NCBI GenBank assembly: GCA_964465125.1 | Contig: CAYXIO010000003.1 | Location: 101,921 to 165,920 of the forward strand | Source: CAYOHG01 sp964465125 | GTDB lineage: Bacteria; Planctomycetota; Phycisphaerae; UBA1845; Fen-1342 | Length of the DNA stretch: 64,000 nt | Direction: 5' to 3' | Part shown: piece after piece, positions 53,537 through 62,104 of the stretch | How the letters are laid out: every line of letters begins with the position of its first letter | How positions within the stretch are numbered: position 1 is the stretch's first letter | Program-made: the position numbers and the translations under genes | The notes under the pieces: model-generated | What the model was told of the DNA's origin: nothing | What the model saw: only the letters and a program-made list of their open reading frames with translations | Database searches by the model: none

Positions 53537-55774
53537 ATGAGCCGAATCGTCCACTCCGCGTCGTGCTGGCTCCGAATGCTGGGATGCCTGGCAATCGTCG
53601 CCGGCGCGGCAGCCGCGGGACGGCAGGAGAATCCCGCCATGTCGCAGCCGACCCAGGCGTCCCCATCTCATGACCGTACCAACCGACTCATTCACGCCAC
53701 CTCCCCGTACCTGCTTCAGCACGCGCACAACCCGGTGGATTGGTACGAATGGGGGCCTGAGGCGCTCGAACGCGCCCGCCGCGAGGACAAGCCGATCTTC
53801 CTCAGCATCGGATACGCCGCCTGCCACTGGTGTCACGTGATGGCGCACGAGAGTTTCGAGGATCCGCAGATCGCGGCGATCATGAACCGGCTGTTCGTCA
53901 ACATCAAGGTGGACCGCGAGGAGCGGCCCGACATCGACGACCAGTACATGCAGGCCACGATGATCATGAACCAGGGCGGCGGGGGCTGGCCGATGAGCGT
54001 TTGGTTGACGCCCGACCTCAAGCCCTTCTACGCCGGCACGTACTTCCCGCCTGAGCCGCGCTGGGGCCGCCCCGGCTTCGGCGAGCTCTGCGAGCAGATC
54101 GGCGCGCTCTGGAAGAACCGCCGCGACGCCATCCGCGAGGGCGCTGACCAGCTCGCCGACCTTGTGCGGCAGTCGCTCAGCACCGCCGCCAGCCGGCCGG
54201 CCGAGCTGTCGCTGGGGACGATCGACCAGACCGTCGCGTCGCTGGCCCGCGCCTTCGACGCCCGCAAAGGCGGCATGTCAGGCGGCGGAACCAACAAATT
54301 TCCCCCCAGCATGACGCTCGACCTTTTCCTGCGCGCCGCCGAGCGCCTCGGCCGCGAATCGCCGCAGGCCCGCGAGCTTCTCCCGCTGGTGGAGACCACC
54401 CTCGACCACATGGCCCAGGGCGGCATCTACGACCAGCTCGCCGGCGGCTTCCATCGCTACAGCACCGACCCCGACTGGCTCGTCCCGCACTTCGAGAAGA
54501 TGCTCTACGATGAGGCGCTCGTCAGCCGCGCCTATGTCGATGCCTGGCAGGTCCTCCGCAAGCCGCTCTACCGCCGCATCGCCTGCGAGACGTTCGATTA
54601 CGTCATCGCCGATCTGCAATCGCCGCAGGGCGGTTTCTACAGCACCCGCGACGCCGACAGCGAAGGCGAGGAAGGCCGCTACTACGTCTGGACGCGCGAC
54701 GAGGTGCTGCGCCTGCTCGGCCCGGTCGACGGTCCGCGCGCGTGCGCCTATTTCGACATTCGCCAAGGCGGTAACTGGCAGGATCCGCACGCGCCCGGCG
54801 CGCCGAAGAACATTCTGCACACGCCCCGCGCGCTCGAAGCGGTCGCGCGCGACGAAGGCGTCGAGCCCGCCGAGCTGGAGCGTTCGATCAACCGAGCGCG
54901 CCGCGTGCTCCTTGACGCCCGCGCGCAGCGCGCCGCGCCGGCGCTCGACGACAAGATTCTCTGCGAGTGGAACGGACTGATGATCTCGAGCTTGGCGCGC
55001 GGCGGAGCGTCGTTCGGCGAACCGCGCTACATCGCCGCCGCCGCCCGCGCTGCCGACTACCTGCTGCGCGAGCAGCGCCGCGACGGGCGCCTGCTGCGCA
55101 CCGCCCGCGGCGACCAGCGCGGCCGGCACGCCTTTCTGACTGACTACGCCTGCCTGATCGAAGGACTGCTCGATCTCCACGAAGCCACACTGGAGCGGCG
55201 CTGGCTCGACGAGGCGATCGCGCTGAACCGCCTCGCAATCGAGCTCTTTCACGACGCCGAGAGCGGCGGCTTCTACTTCACAGCGGCTGGGCACGAGGAG
55301 CTCCTGGCGCGCAGCAAGGACCTGCGCGACGGGGCCACGCCGTCGGGCAATTCGGTTCAGATCATGAACTTGCTGCGGCTGAAGACGCTGCTGGCCGACG
55401 AGCAGCTTGGGAACATCGCTCAGCAGACCATCGCCCACCTCGCGTCCAAGGTCGCCGAAGCGCCCCACGCTTACGAGCGCTTCCTGACCGGCGTCGAGTT
55501 CGCGCAGTCCGGGCCGATCGAGCTGGCGGTAATCGGGGGCCTGTCCGACGAGCGCACGACCGCCCTGCTTCGTGTAATCCGTGAAACGTACCTGCCGAAC
55601 CGCGTGCTGCTGCACGCCGATCCGTCCGGCGCGCAGGCCCGGCTGAATTCCCCCCTGCTGCGCGGGCGCGAGTTGGTCAACGGCGCGCCCGCGGTGTATG
55701 TTTGCCGCGGCTATGCCTGCCGGCAGCCGGTGACGACACCCGAGGCGCTGCGAGCGGAGCTGGAGCAGCGGTGA
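53537..55774 (+). CDS. YyaL/DUF255 thioredoxin-fold protein (spermatogenesis-associated 20 family)
   Basis: This is a 745-residue protein. After a hydrophobic N-terminus (RMLGCLAIVAGAAAAG) comes the DUF255 thioredoxin-like domain: NRLIHATSPYLLQHAHNPVDWYEWG, C96-H-W-C99-H, FVNIKVDREERPDID and GGGGWPMSVWLTPD. The rest is an α/α toroid like N-acylglucosamine epimerases (GGIYDQLAGGFHRYSTDPDWLVPHFEKMLYD). The N-terminal hydrophobic segment suggests export, unusual since many homologues are cytoplasmic. Biochemical role not established for the family. Confidence 0.92.
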   Translation: MSRIVHSASCWLRMLGCLAIVAGAAAAGRQENPAMSQPTQASPSHDRTNRLIHATSPYLLQHAHNPVDWYEWGPEALERARREDKPIFLSIGYAACHWCHVMAHESFEDPQIAAIMNRLFVNIKVDREERPDIDDQYMQATMIMNQGGGGWPMSVWLTPDLKPFYAGTYFPPEPRWGRPGFGELCEQIGALWKNRRDAIREGADQLADLVRQSLSTAASRPAELSLGTIDQTVASLARAFDARKGGMSGGGTNKFPPSMTLDLFLRAAERLGRESPQARELLPLVETTLDHMAQGGIYDQLAGGFHRYSTDPDWLVPHFEKMLYDEALVSRAYVDAWQVLRKPLYRRIACETFDYVIADLQSPQGGFYSTRDADSEGEEGRYYVWTRDEVLRLLGPVDGPRACAYFDIRQGGNWQDPHAPGAPKNILHTPRALEAVARDEGVEPAELERSINRARRVLLDARAQRAAPALDDKILCEWNGLMISSLARGGASFGEPRYIAAAARAADYLLREQRRDGRLLRTARGDQRGRHAFLTDYACLIEGLLDLHEATLERRWLDEAIALNRLAIELFHDAESGGFYFTAAGHEELLARSKDLRDGATPSGNSVQIMNLLRLKTLLADEQLGNIAQQTIAHLASKVAEAPHAYERFLTGVEFAQSGPIELAVIGGLSDERTTALLRVIRETYLPNRVLLHADPSGAQARLNSPLLRGRELVNGAPAVYVCRGYACRQPVTTPEALRAELEQR

Positions 55775-55829
55775 ACCACCGGCCGGATACGGATCGTCCG
55801 CGCGAACGATCCGGGAAAGGTCGCAAACC

Positions 55830-56327
55830 ATGCACGATTCGGTGCGGCGTCGCGGACTCGAAGCGCTCAAGAGCGCGCGTTCGATGCTATTAAGGTTCAT
55901 CGTCGACATTCCCGCGGACAAGCTCTGCACGCCGCCCGTCCCGGGTGGCAACCACGCGCTCTGGACGATGGGACATCTGGCCTGGGCCGATGAGGCCTTC
56001 CTCATCGCCCTCACGGGCGAGCCGAGCGAGCTGCCTGAAGACTGGGCGTCGAAATTCGCCTGGGGTTCGACGCCCGTTCCCGACCCCGGGAATTACCCGC
56101 CGGTCGCGGAGGTGATGCGGGTGGCGGCCGACGTGCGCGATCGGCTGGTGCAGTGGTTCGACGGCGCCGGGGAGTCTGAGATGACCAACCCCGTCCCCAA
56201 GGACCTGGAAGGTTTCGCCAGCGACGTCGGCCAGCTCATGTTCAGCATCGCCGGTCACGATCGGATGCACGTCGGCCAGCTCGCGGTCGTGCGCAAGGCG
56301 CTCGGATTGAAGCGCATCATCGGATAG
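55830..56327 (+). CDS. DinB-family metal-dependent protein
   Basis: This is a 165-residue four-helix-bundle protein of the DinB/YfiT superfamily. The metal-binding histidines appear as H49 (TMGHLAWADE) and H143/H147 (AGHDRMHVGQL). FIVDIPADKL and QWFDGAGESEMTNPVPKDL are typical inter-helix segments. Family members are often thiol-dependent transferases. It begins 55 bases after the YyaL-like gene in the same direction. Confidence 0.88.
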   Translation: MHDSVRRRGLEALKSARSMLLRFIVDIPADKLCTPPVPGGNHALWTMGHLAWADEAFLIALTGEPSELPEDWASKFAWGSTPVPDPGNYPPVAEVMRVAADVRDRLVQWFDGAGESEMTNPVPKDLEGFASDVGQLMFSIAGHDRMHVGQLAVVRKALGLKRIIG

Positions 56328-56400
56328 TGCGCGCCGTTCTTCACTCGCTATTCGCTCGTCGCTATGGCTCGTCGCCCATAGAAGGGGCGACGCTACGATG
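56328..56400. repeat. Degenerate heptamer tandem repeat, copy 2
   Basis: Units ACTCGCT, ATTCGCT, CGTCGCT, ATGGCT and CGTCGCC run from 56343 to 56376, flanked by GCGCGCCGTTCTTC and GGGGCGACGCTACGATG. The same flanks enclose copy 1 at 7338-7423. Confidence 0.6.
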
Positions 56401-56716
56401 TGCCAGCGTCGGCGCGCGAGCGGCTGGTAGGCGAGGCGCTCAACGCGAACAAGATGCTGGAGATCGGTAAACACTCCATGGCGAGCGTGCAGGGGCAATA
56501 TGGCGGGACAGACGTGCCCGGGTTTCTCTCGCTGGATCGCTCCTTCCGCCCGGCGATGCTGATTGACCTCCCGGCCCGCCGAGGTTCTGCCCCAATGGCC
56601 GGGCACGGCCCGCAGCGCCTTCGAACGCCAATGGTGGCCGGGAGCGTGCAACAGGTGGTAGAATCCAGTCGAGCAGGCCTGCGTCCGAGAGGCTCCGCCG
56701 GATCGGATGATGCGCC
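56401..56716 (+). other. Intergenic stretch with a coding-like fragment
   Basis: A plus-strand frame from 56400 (ARERLVGEALNANKMLEIG, then QGQYGGTDVPGFLSLDRSF) has GC-rich third positions for about 65 codons. It then runs into the next gene in another frame with ordinary shadow composition. It may be a gene remnant. No start with a ribosome site and no family is recognised. Nothing else is seen here. Confidence 0.3.
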
Positions 56717-57616
56717 GTGTCCAGCAGCCACGACTTCAAGCGCGTTCGCGACCAACGCCCGACACCCACCTCGTTGGATCGGGTCAGCAGTCGAGCCCTC
56801 ATCGCGCTGCTTCGGCGGCACGTTCTTGCGCCGTTTTCACGCATGACCGATGGGCGCGTCGTGGCGATGCCACTGCTCCTGCCCGAGCACCTCTCGGACT
56901 TCGATGATCCGCCACCCAACCCCTGCCATCCTGCGTGCGCTGAGTACGCTGCGACAGACTACTGCCGGGAGTCCTGGCAACTGCACCTCGCGGAGCTGGC
57001 GCAGCGGCCTGAGACCCACTGGCACAGATGCGATCACGGCCGCCTCTGTGCCATAATTCCCGTCGTATGCGCAGGCCGATGCCTCGCAGCCATTAAACTG
57101 GCGTGTCCGGTGACCGCAACGACCCGGACTGACTTCAAAAAGCGCCTGGAGCTCCTCAGTGTCCTGACCACGAATCTCGTGCTCTCCAACGCCACCTTCC
57201 TGGCGTCCCTGGCGCGCGACGCGGCCGCTGCGGCGTCATCCACCCCACCTGCGCCGCTGGCACCATCGTCGCATGTTGAGGTGTCCACCACTCACCATAC
57301 AGTTCTGCGGGTTTTGGAGCACATCGAGAAGCACCTCGCAGACCCGAAGTTGAATGTGGCACGCGTCGCTCGAGAGCTGGAACTTCATCCCAACTACCTC
57401 AGTCAGCTCTTCTCCGACCAGGTCGGAGAGCAACTGCACCGGTTCATCAGAGCCCGGCGTGTCGAACTCGCACAGACCCTTCTCACCACGACAGAGTGGC
57501 AAATCAAGCGCATTGCCACCGAGACCGGTCACGCCAACCCCAACTGGTTCTGTCACGTCTTCCGCGAGTGGACTGGTCTCACGCCCGGTAGCTGGCGAAG
57601 CCACACCCGCCAATAG
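56717..57616 (+). CDS. AraC-family regulator with PocR-like sensor domain
   Basis: The protein has 299 residues from GTG 56717. Residues about 30-150 resemble the PocR domain: cysteines C70, C74, C83, C105, C111, C118, C122 and C130 in phrases such as PCHPACAEY, HRCDHGRLCAIIPV and AGRCLAAIKLACPV. These may bind a metal or small ligand. Residues about 195-299 are the AraC double helix-turn-helix (LNVARVARELELHPNYLSQLFS and IKRIATETGHANPNWFCHVFREWTG). It lies upstream of the PEP-CTERM genes and may regulate something nearby; no target is shown. Base composition is less GC-rich than the flanks. Confidence 0.88.
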   Translation: MSSSHDFKRVRDQRPTPTSLDRVSSRALIALLRRHVLAPFSRMTDGRVVAMPLLLPEHLSDFDDPPPNPCHPACAEYAATDYCRESWQLHLAELAQRPETHWHRCDHGRLCAIIPVVCAGRCLAAIKLACPVTATTRTDFKKRLELLSVLTTNLVLSNATFLASLARDAAAAASSTPPAPLAPSSHVEVSTTHHTVLRVLEHIEKHLADPKLNVARVARELELHPNYLSQLFSDQVGEQLHRFIRARRVELAQTLLTTTEWQIKRIATETGHANPNWFCHVFREWTGLTPGSWRSHTRQ

Positions 57617-58054
57617 CGCCCGGCCAGTTCGAACGAGCAGGAGAGGCGAACGATCGACCAGGCGTGCCGCGGACGCAGGTCCGCCGGGCGCCCGTCGTGA
57701 CCGGCGACGGCCTGCCAGCCGCTGCCTCAATGGCGCTGCGTATCTCAGATCAGGTGTGCAGCTCTCAGATCTCGCACGATTTCAGTGCGCTATTTGTCAG
57801 GACTGATGTACGTTCGTCAATACAGGCGCGAAGCACGAATCTATGCACCGCCGCCGGCAACGGCGCGGAAGTGATCTCCGGCTCAGAGAATGCGGGGAGG
57901 GGCGATGGTGGCAAGCCCGCCAGCGAAGTCGGCGAGAACCCGCGGCGCCACGAGCAGCCTTCACCGAACGCGGCGTTCGCGCGGCCCGAGTCGGGCCGTC
58001 GGCTCGCGCGGACCGTTCACATCCCAACAGTCCCGTCCCCTGCATGAGACAGAA
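57617..58054. other. Intergenic region with no recognised gene
   Basis: The 438 bases between the regulator and the first PEP-CTERM gene show only mixed-frame arginine-rich reading frames. No σ54 -24/-12 site, hairpin terminator or RNA gene was recognised. Confidence 0.5.
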
Positions 58055-58783
58055 ATGCTCATGCTCGTACCCCAATTGCGGTACGGTGTTGTCCTGGGAG
58101 TGGTGGCGCTAAGCACCGCCGAACCGCCCGCCATGGGACAGACCATCACTAAGAACAGCTTCAAGGTGACCGGGACCATCGTCGCAGGGACCATGACGTT
58201 TAAGATCGGCACCCTCCAAGGAACTGTCACAACTGTGGCGGGAGATACTGCCGCCGACAAAACGGCAAAGCTGGCCGCTGAAATCAACCGCATAGACGCT
58301 GGAGCAGACGCCTTCGTTGATCCGACTGACAACACGAGGGTCAAGTGGAACAACGCTGGGAACCCAAAGCTCACCATCTTGAAGGACACCAGCGGCGATC
58401 CTTGGACTTGGACTACGGACATCCATGACAACCCGCTGCCGCCGCTCCAAGGAGCGTTCACGCTACCTACCCTGGGGACGGCGGCGGGCAATTCGCACGG
58501 CGCCTTCGGCTTCTCGACCGTCGCTGGTGATGGGAGCATCGACGCCGGACCTGATATCCCGCTCATTGGAGGTGAGACGGGCGGCAACTTGATTCTCACG
58601 ATCGCAGACTACTTTGATGACTTTGCGCCGACGCAGGTCAGCACTCTATTGATCGATGGCATATCGTTCACCGAGCTGACAGTCAATCGCGCCGCAACCG
58701 ACCGCGGCGGCCCTCGTGGCCCTCGGCGGGCTGCTGCGGGTTCGCCGGCGCGCCGTGCGATGAAGGTGCAGCGCGTGGCGTGA
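58055..58783 (+). pseudogene. PEP-CTERM-type exported protein with out-of-frame sorting tail
   Basis: From ATG 58055 the frame gives a signal-like N-terminus (YGVVLGVVALSTAEPPAMGQT) and a serine/threonine/glycine-rich β domain up to ISFTELTVN (58687). After that it reads basic low-complexity residues to TGA 58783. In the +1 frame from 58692 the DNA encodes PQPTAAALVALGGLLRVRRR and stops at 58763. That is a PEP-CTERM-like tail: Pro-x-Pro, hydrophobic helix, arginine cluster. A single-base indel near 58688-58692 therefore separates body from tail. It is either a real frameshift mutation or a sequence error. Function of the body is unknown. Confidence 0.65.
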
Positions 58784-58931
58784 AGGAAGGAGGTGCATGA
58801 TAGATCCGATGGTGTTCGGGCAGCGCGCGAGCACGCGTTGCGGACGCCAGGCAGTAGGTTCGAGCTGCCTGGATCAAGAAGGTGACCCATAGGCAAAGAC
58901 GGGCCAAGCGCCCGCGCTTGGGAGAAAAACA

Positions 58932-59672
58932 ATGACCACCGCAAGGACCATACGAACGGCAATCGGCCTCGTGATCTTCGTGGTCGCTCCGGCGGCGGCC
59001 GACTGGGACCCGGGCGACCCGTACAAGATGCACTTTCCGCAACTGCCGGACCCCTTCGGCTGGGACGTGGCCGCCACCTGGCCGAAGGTGTTGGCGGACG
59101 ACTGGATGTGCACCGAGACGGGCCCGGTGACGGACATCCACTTCTGGGGCTCCTGGTACAATGATCAGCGGTTTCCCATCGAGTCTATTCACGTCAGCAT
59201 TCACGAAGATATCCCAGCCAGCCCGACAAACCCATACAGCATGCCGGGAGAACTGTTGTGGGAGCGCGACTTCTTTCTCGGCGAGTTCACGGAGCGTCTC
59301 TGGGGCACTGGTGACCAGGGCTGGTACAACCCGAACACGGGCGAATACTACCCCAATAACCACCATATGACCTGGCAGTACAACATGGAGGACATCCCCA
59401 ATCCGTTCCACCAGGTCGCGGGCACCATCTACTGGCTGGATATTTCGGTCAAGCTGCCGGGTGGATTGCCACCGTGGTTCGGCTGGAAGACGTCGCTTAA
59501 CCACTGGAACGACGACGCGGTATGGGGCGATTACCCGGATCCGATGTGGATGGAGCTGCGCGACCCGATCACTCAGCAATCGCTCGACCTCGCGTTCGTC
59601 ATCACGCCCGAGCCTGGGACGCTGGTCCTGCTGCTGGTTGGCGGCGCGCTGGGGCTGCTACGGCGCCGCTAG
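58932..59672 (+). CDS. PEP-CTERM sorting-domain protein, function unknown
   Basis: This is a 246-residue exported protein. Signal peptide TAIGLVIFVVAPAAA-DWDPG. The body is tryptophan- and proline-rich (WDVAATWPKVLADDWMCTETG, DIHFWGSWYNDQRFPI and WKTSLNHWNDDAVWGDYP) and resembles the DUF7901-like planctomycete proteins with DIHFWGSW phrases. The tail TPEPGTLVLLLVGGALGLLRRR is a standard PEP-CTERM signal for exosortase-dependent sorting. No exosortase gene is in the window. GGGAG precedes the ATG. Confidence 0.87.
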   Translation: MTTARTIRTAIGLVIFVVAPAAADWDPGDPYKMHFPQLPDPFGWDVAATWPKVLADDWMCTETGPVTDIHFWGSWYNDQRFPIESIHVSIHEDIPASPTNPYSMPGELLWERDFFLGEFTERLWGTGDQGWYNPNTGEYYPNNHHMTWQYNMEDIPNPFHQVAGTIYWLDISVKLPGGLPPWFGWKTSLNHWNDDAVWGDYPDPMWMELRDPITQQSLDLAFVITPEPGTLVLLLVGGALGLLRRR

Positions 59673-60014
59673 TCGCGGCGGCTTGAGAGGCGGGCGCTGT
59701 CCCCGCGGAGACCGCGTGCCAAGGGACGTCGCCGGGCTTGCCGGCGATTTCGACGCTGATGGCGACATCGGCTTCGACGACTGGGAACTGCTTGGTGACC
59801 TGCTTCAGCGGGCCCGATTGGAGTTCCCTGCCGGCCGAGTGCCAATGCACCGATCTCGATGCCGACTCGGACAGCGACGGGCGACGCCCTGGCCCCTGCG
59901 CTGCCCACGCGGCAATAGCGACCGACAAAGACGCCACGGGTCCGGACGATTGACTCGCCGGACCCGCGCGCTCCCCCCTGTTCCCGTCTGTCACCGAGGC
60001 CTGGCTCGGTCGTT
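59673..60014 (+). pseudogene. Remnant of a dockerin-like/EF-hand repeat domain, frameshifted
   Basis: Frame 1 from 59743 encodes GDFDADGDIGFDDWELL, the first calcium-binding half of the dockerin-like repeat common in planctomycete exported proteins. From about 59795 the second half continues in the next frame: VTCFSGPDWSSLPAECQC then TDLDADSDSDG. Dropping one G near 59791-59795 would join them. The second half then decays without the expected hydrophobic helix. No start codon or upstream body is recognisable, so this is a fragment. The rest of this 342-base gap holds no gene. Confidence 0.55.
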
Positions 60015-61400
60015 CTAGCGCTCCATCAGGAACATTCGCATCGGCTGGTTCATCTGGGTGTTCGGGCCGGCGATGGTGCGGTCCGGAGCCAGCAGGCCGT
60101 TGCGAGTCTGAATCGCGTCATACGAGTAGATCGCGTCGTTGCCGGCGTCCACGATGTAGCCGTTCTGCTCGCGGTCCACGATGATCGAGGCCAGCAGCGC
60201 TCCGGGGACGCTCACGGTCAGAATCACGTCCGCCGACACCATGCCGTTCAGGCTCGACGCATCGTTGAACATCAGCACCCGCCCGGCCCCGTCGAGCACG
60301 TACAGCCGGTCATCCAGGTCGACGAACACGTCGTACACCAGCGCCCCGGCAAAGTCCGGGCTGTTCAGAATGCGGCTCGGAGTCACGTCGCCGTTCAAGC
60401 TGCCGGCGCCGTCGAACATCAGCACGTTCGCCGCGGCCGAGTTGGCCACGTACAGGTTGCCGGCTGCGTCCAGGTTGACGCCGAACGGCTGGTTCAGGTC
60501 AGCGCTGGTGGTGGTGTGGATGCGTCGCGTCGGCGGCAGGTTGCCGATGAAGCCGCCATCCGAAGCGCCGTCGTAGACCTTGACGTCGTGGGCCACACGG
60601 TCACACACAAAGATGCGGTCCGCGGCCGAATCCAGCGCGATCGAGGTCGGCTTGACGAGCTGGGTCGCAGCGCCGAACACGTTCGCGTCCGGCGCGAGGT
60701 TGCCGTGCGCGGTCGGCGCGTCGACATAAACGGTGATCGCGGCGGAGCTGTAGTTCGCGACGAGCATGTCGCCACTGCTCGTGACGACCAGGTCGGCCGG
60801 TCCGCTCAGCTGCGTGCTGGCGCCGGACAGATTCAGGTCGGGCGCGATGTTGCCGTTTACGCCGGCCGGATCCTCATACGCGATCACACCCGGGGCCAGG
60901 TAATTGGTAATGAACAGGATCGGCGTCGCGGTCACGTCGATCGAGACCGCGTCGGTCGCGGACCCGCCGTGCCCGTCCGACACGGAGACCTCGAACGTGA
61001 GCGTGCCGCTGGTTTCCGGCGCCACGAACCCCGCCACGCTCGTCGTCGTGCCGCTCAGGGCCACGGGCGCGCCGGCGGTCTGCGCCCAGATGTACGTCAG
61101 CGGATCGCCATCGCCATCGCTGGCGGTCGCGGTCAGAATCACCGCCGCACTGGCGTCAACCGCCTGGTCGCTGCCCGCGCTTACGGTCGGAATCGAATTC
61201 GCAGGCGGCGGAGGCGACGTATCGCCGGCGTCGCCGCCCGAATCGACATCCACGTCCTCCACCTGTGCCGTGTCGCCGCCGGCGGTCGTCCCGCCCGTGA
61301 CGAGCGCTTCGGATGAATCGAGCGCCGCCTGCGGGCAACCCGCAATGTTGAACGCGAACACACAACCTGCGACACAACTCGCGACAAGCATCCGCTTCAT
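60015..61400 (-). CDS. PKD-domain/β-propeller lipoprotein, copy 1
   Basis: This is a 461-residue lipoprotein: NIAG-C22, then an acidic threonine/glycine linker (DVDVDSGGDAGDTSPPPP), one PKD/K319-like domain (about residues 70-155: PTVSAGSDQAVDASAAVILTA to VSVSDGHGGSATDAVSIDV), and NHL-like propeller blades (DLVVTSSGDMLVAN, SIALDSAADRIFVCD, GVNLDAAGNLYVANS and VFVDLDDRLYVLDG). It ends RMFLMER. GGGGAG precedes the ATG. It is probably an outer-membrane or surface protein, ligand unknown. It is paralogous to the next gene upstream. Confidence 0.88.
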   Translation of the reverse strand: MKRMLVASCVAGCVFAFNIAGCPQAALDSSEALVTGGTTAGGDTAQVEDVDVDSGGDAGDTSPPPPANSIPTVSAGSDQAVDASAAVILTATASDGDGDPLTYIWAQTAGAPVALSGTTTSVAGFVAPETSGTLTFEVSVSDGHGGSATDAVSIDVTATPILFITNYLAPGVIAYEDPAGVNGNIAPDLNLSGASTQLSGPADLVVTSSGDMLVANYSSAAITVYVDAPTAHGNLAPDANVFGAATQLVKPTSIALDSAADRIFVCDRVAHDVKVYDGASDGGFIGNLPPTRRIHTTTSADLNQPFGVNLDAAGNLYVANSAAANVLMFDGAGSLNGDVTPSRILNSPDFAGALVYDVFVDLDDRLYVLDGAGRVLMFNDASSLNGMVSADVILTVSVPGALLASIIVDREQNGYIVDAGNDAIYSYDAIQTRNGLLAPDRTIAGPNTQMNQPMRMFLMER

Positions 61401-61845
61401 GAGTGACTCCCCTGGTCCCTGCGATCCGCCCGACCGAGCAGGCGCTCAGGGACTCCCCCCTGCCCTGGCGCCCGCTCGTTGTCGGACCCTTGTTTCTCTA
61501 CGGCGTTGGTGCTGGTTCTTCGGTGTGCCCCGCTCGACTCGGCGTCAGGCGGGCCTGGTGGTTGCGCGACGCTCGTTGCGCCGCGGACTCGCTCGACGGT
61601 CAGGCTGTTGTTGTTGTTGTCAACATGACAAGGTTCCTTTCAGTTCGGATGCAACCGGCATCCCTCCGGCACGCGTCCGCCCCCCTTTGCGACGCGTACG
61701 GTAGGGGCTAAAGCAGCCGGCATGCCAGAACGAGCGGAAGGTGGTGAAAAATGCGCTAACATTCGTAAGTGACTTTCATGAAATGAGTTGCAATTAACAA
61801 AAAAGTGCGAGTTCTCCCCGACGACGCAGCCAACCTAGGAACAAA

Positions 61846-61897
61846 TACCCACTCGGTCGCGAGAAGTGGGTAGTTTTACCCAATCGAGCGGCTCGAT
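61846..61897. promoter_or_regulatory. Mutually exclusive hairpins plus palindrome
   Basis: TACCCACT (61846-61853) can pair with AGTGGGTA (61865-61872); the same TGGGTA (61867-61872) can instead pair with TACCCA (61877-61882) across a GTTT loop. Immediately after is the perfect palindrome ATCGAGC-G-GCTCGAT (61883-61897). The competing pairing resembles an attenuator or a protein-binding array. It lies in the upstream region of the left lipoprotein gene. Confidence 0.4.
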
Positions 61898-61961
61898 CCG
61901 GCGTCCGACCACGGCCGCCCCATCGCTCGCCGGTCGAATCCTCGGTACAGCGTGTCGTAAC

Positions 61962-62002
61962 AAAAAACCGCGCGGGCCAGGAACGAGTCCTGACCCACGC
62001 GG
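61962..62002 (-). terminator. Strong intrinsic terminator after propeller lipoprotein copy 2
   Basis: On the minus strand CCGCGTGGGTCAGGA pairs with TCCTGGCCCGCGCGG across a CTCGT loop, followed by TTTTTT. The stem is about 14 bp with one or two mismatches. It lies about 100 bases after the gene's stop. Confidence 0.85.
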
Positions 62003-62104
62003 CCTTTCTCTTCTCGCACCACCGTGGGCGCGCGTTGCGTGAGCTCGCGATTCGTTAGCCGGCCTCGCGCGCGTCGCGATCCGCGCGCGGCCGGCTGAGC
62101 ACGC

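Larger units (their letters stand above)
61401..62104. other. Inverted-repeat-rich spacer between the two propeller lipoproteins
   Basis: No gene is seen in these 704 bases. They contain a GTT pentamer run with TTGTCA-ACA-TGACAA (61617-61631), TTTCATGAAA (61774-61783) in an AT-rich tract (about 61745-61815) that may be the promoter zone of the left gene, nested hairpins at 61846-61897 and the terminator at 61962-62002. Confidence 0.5.

Noticed and set aside
61600..61631. GTT repeat with an inverted repeat as a mobile-element end
   Set aside because: No matching second end, no target duplication and no transposase nearby.
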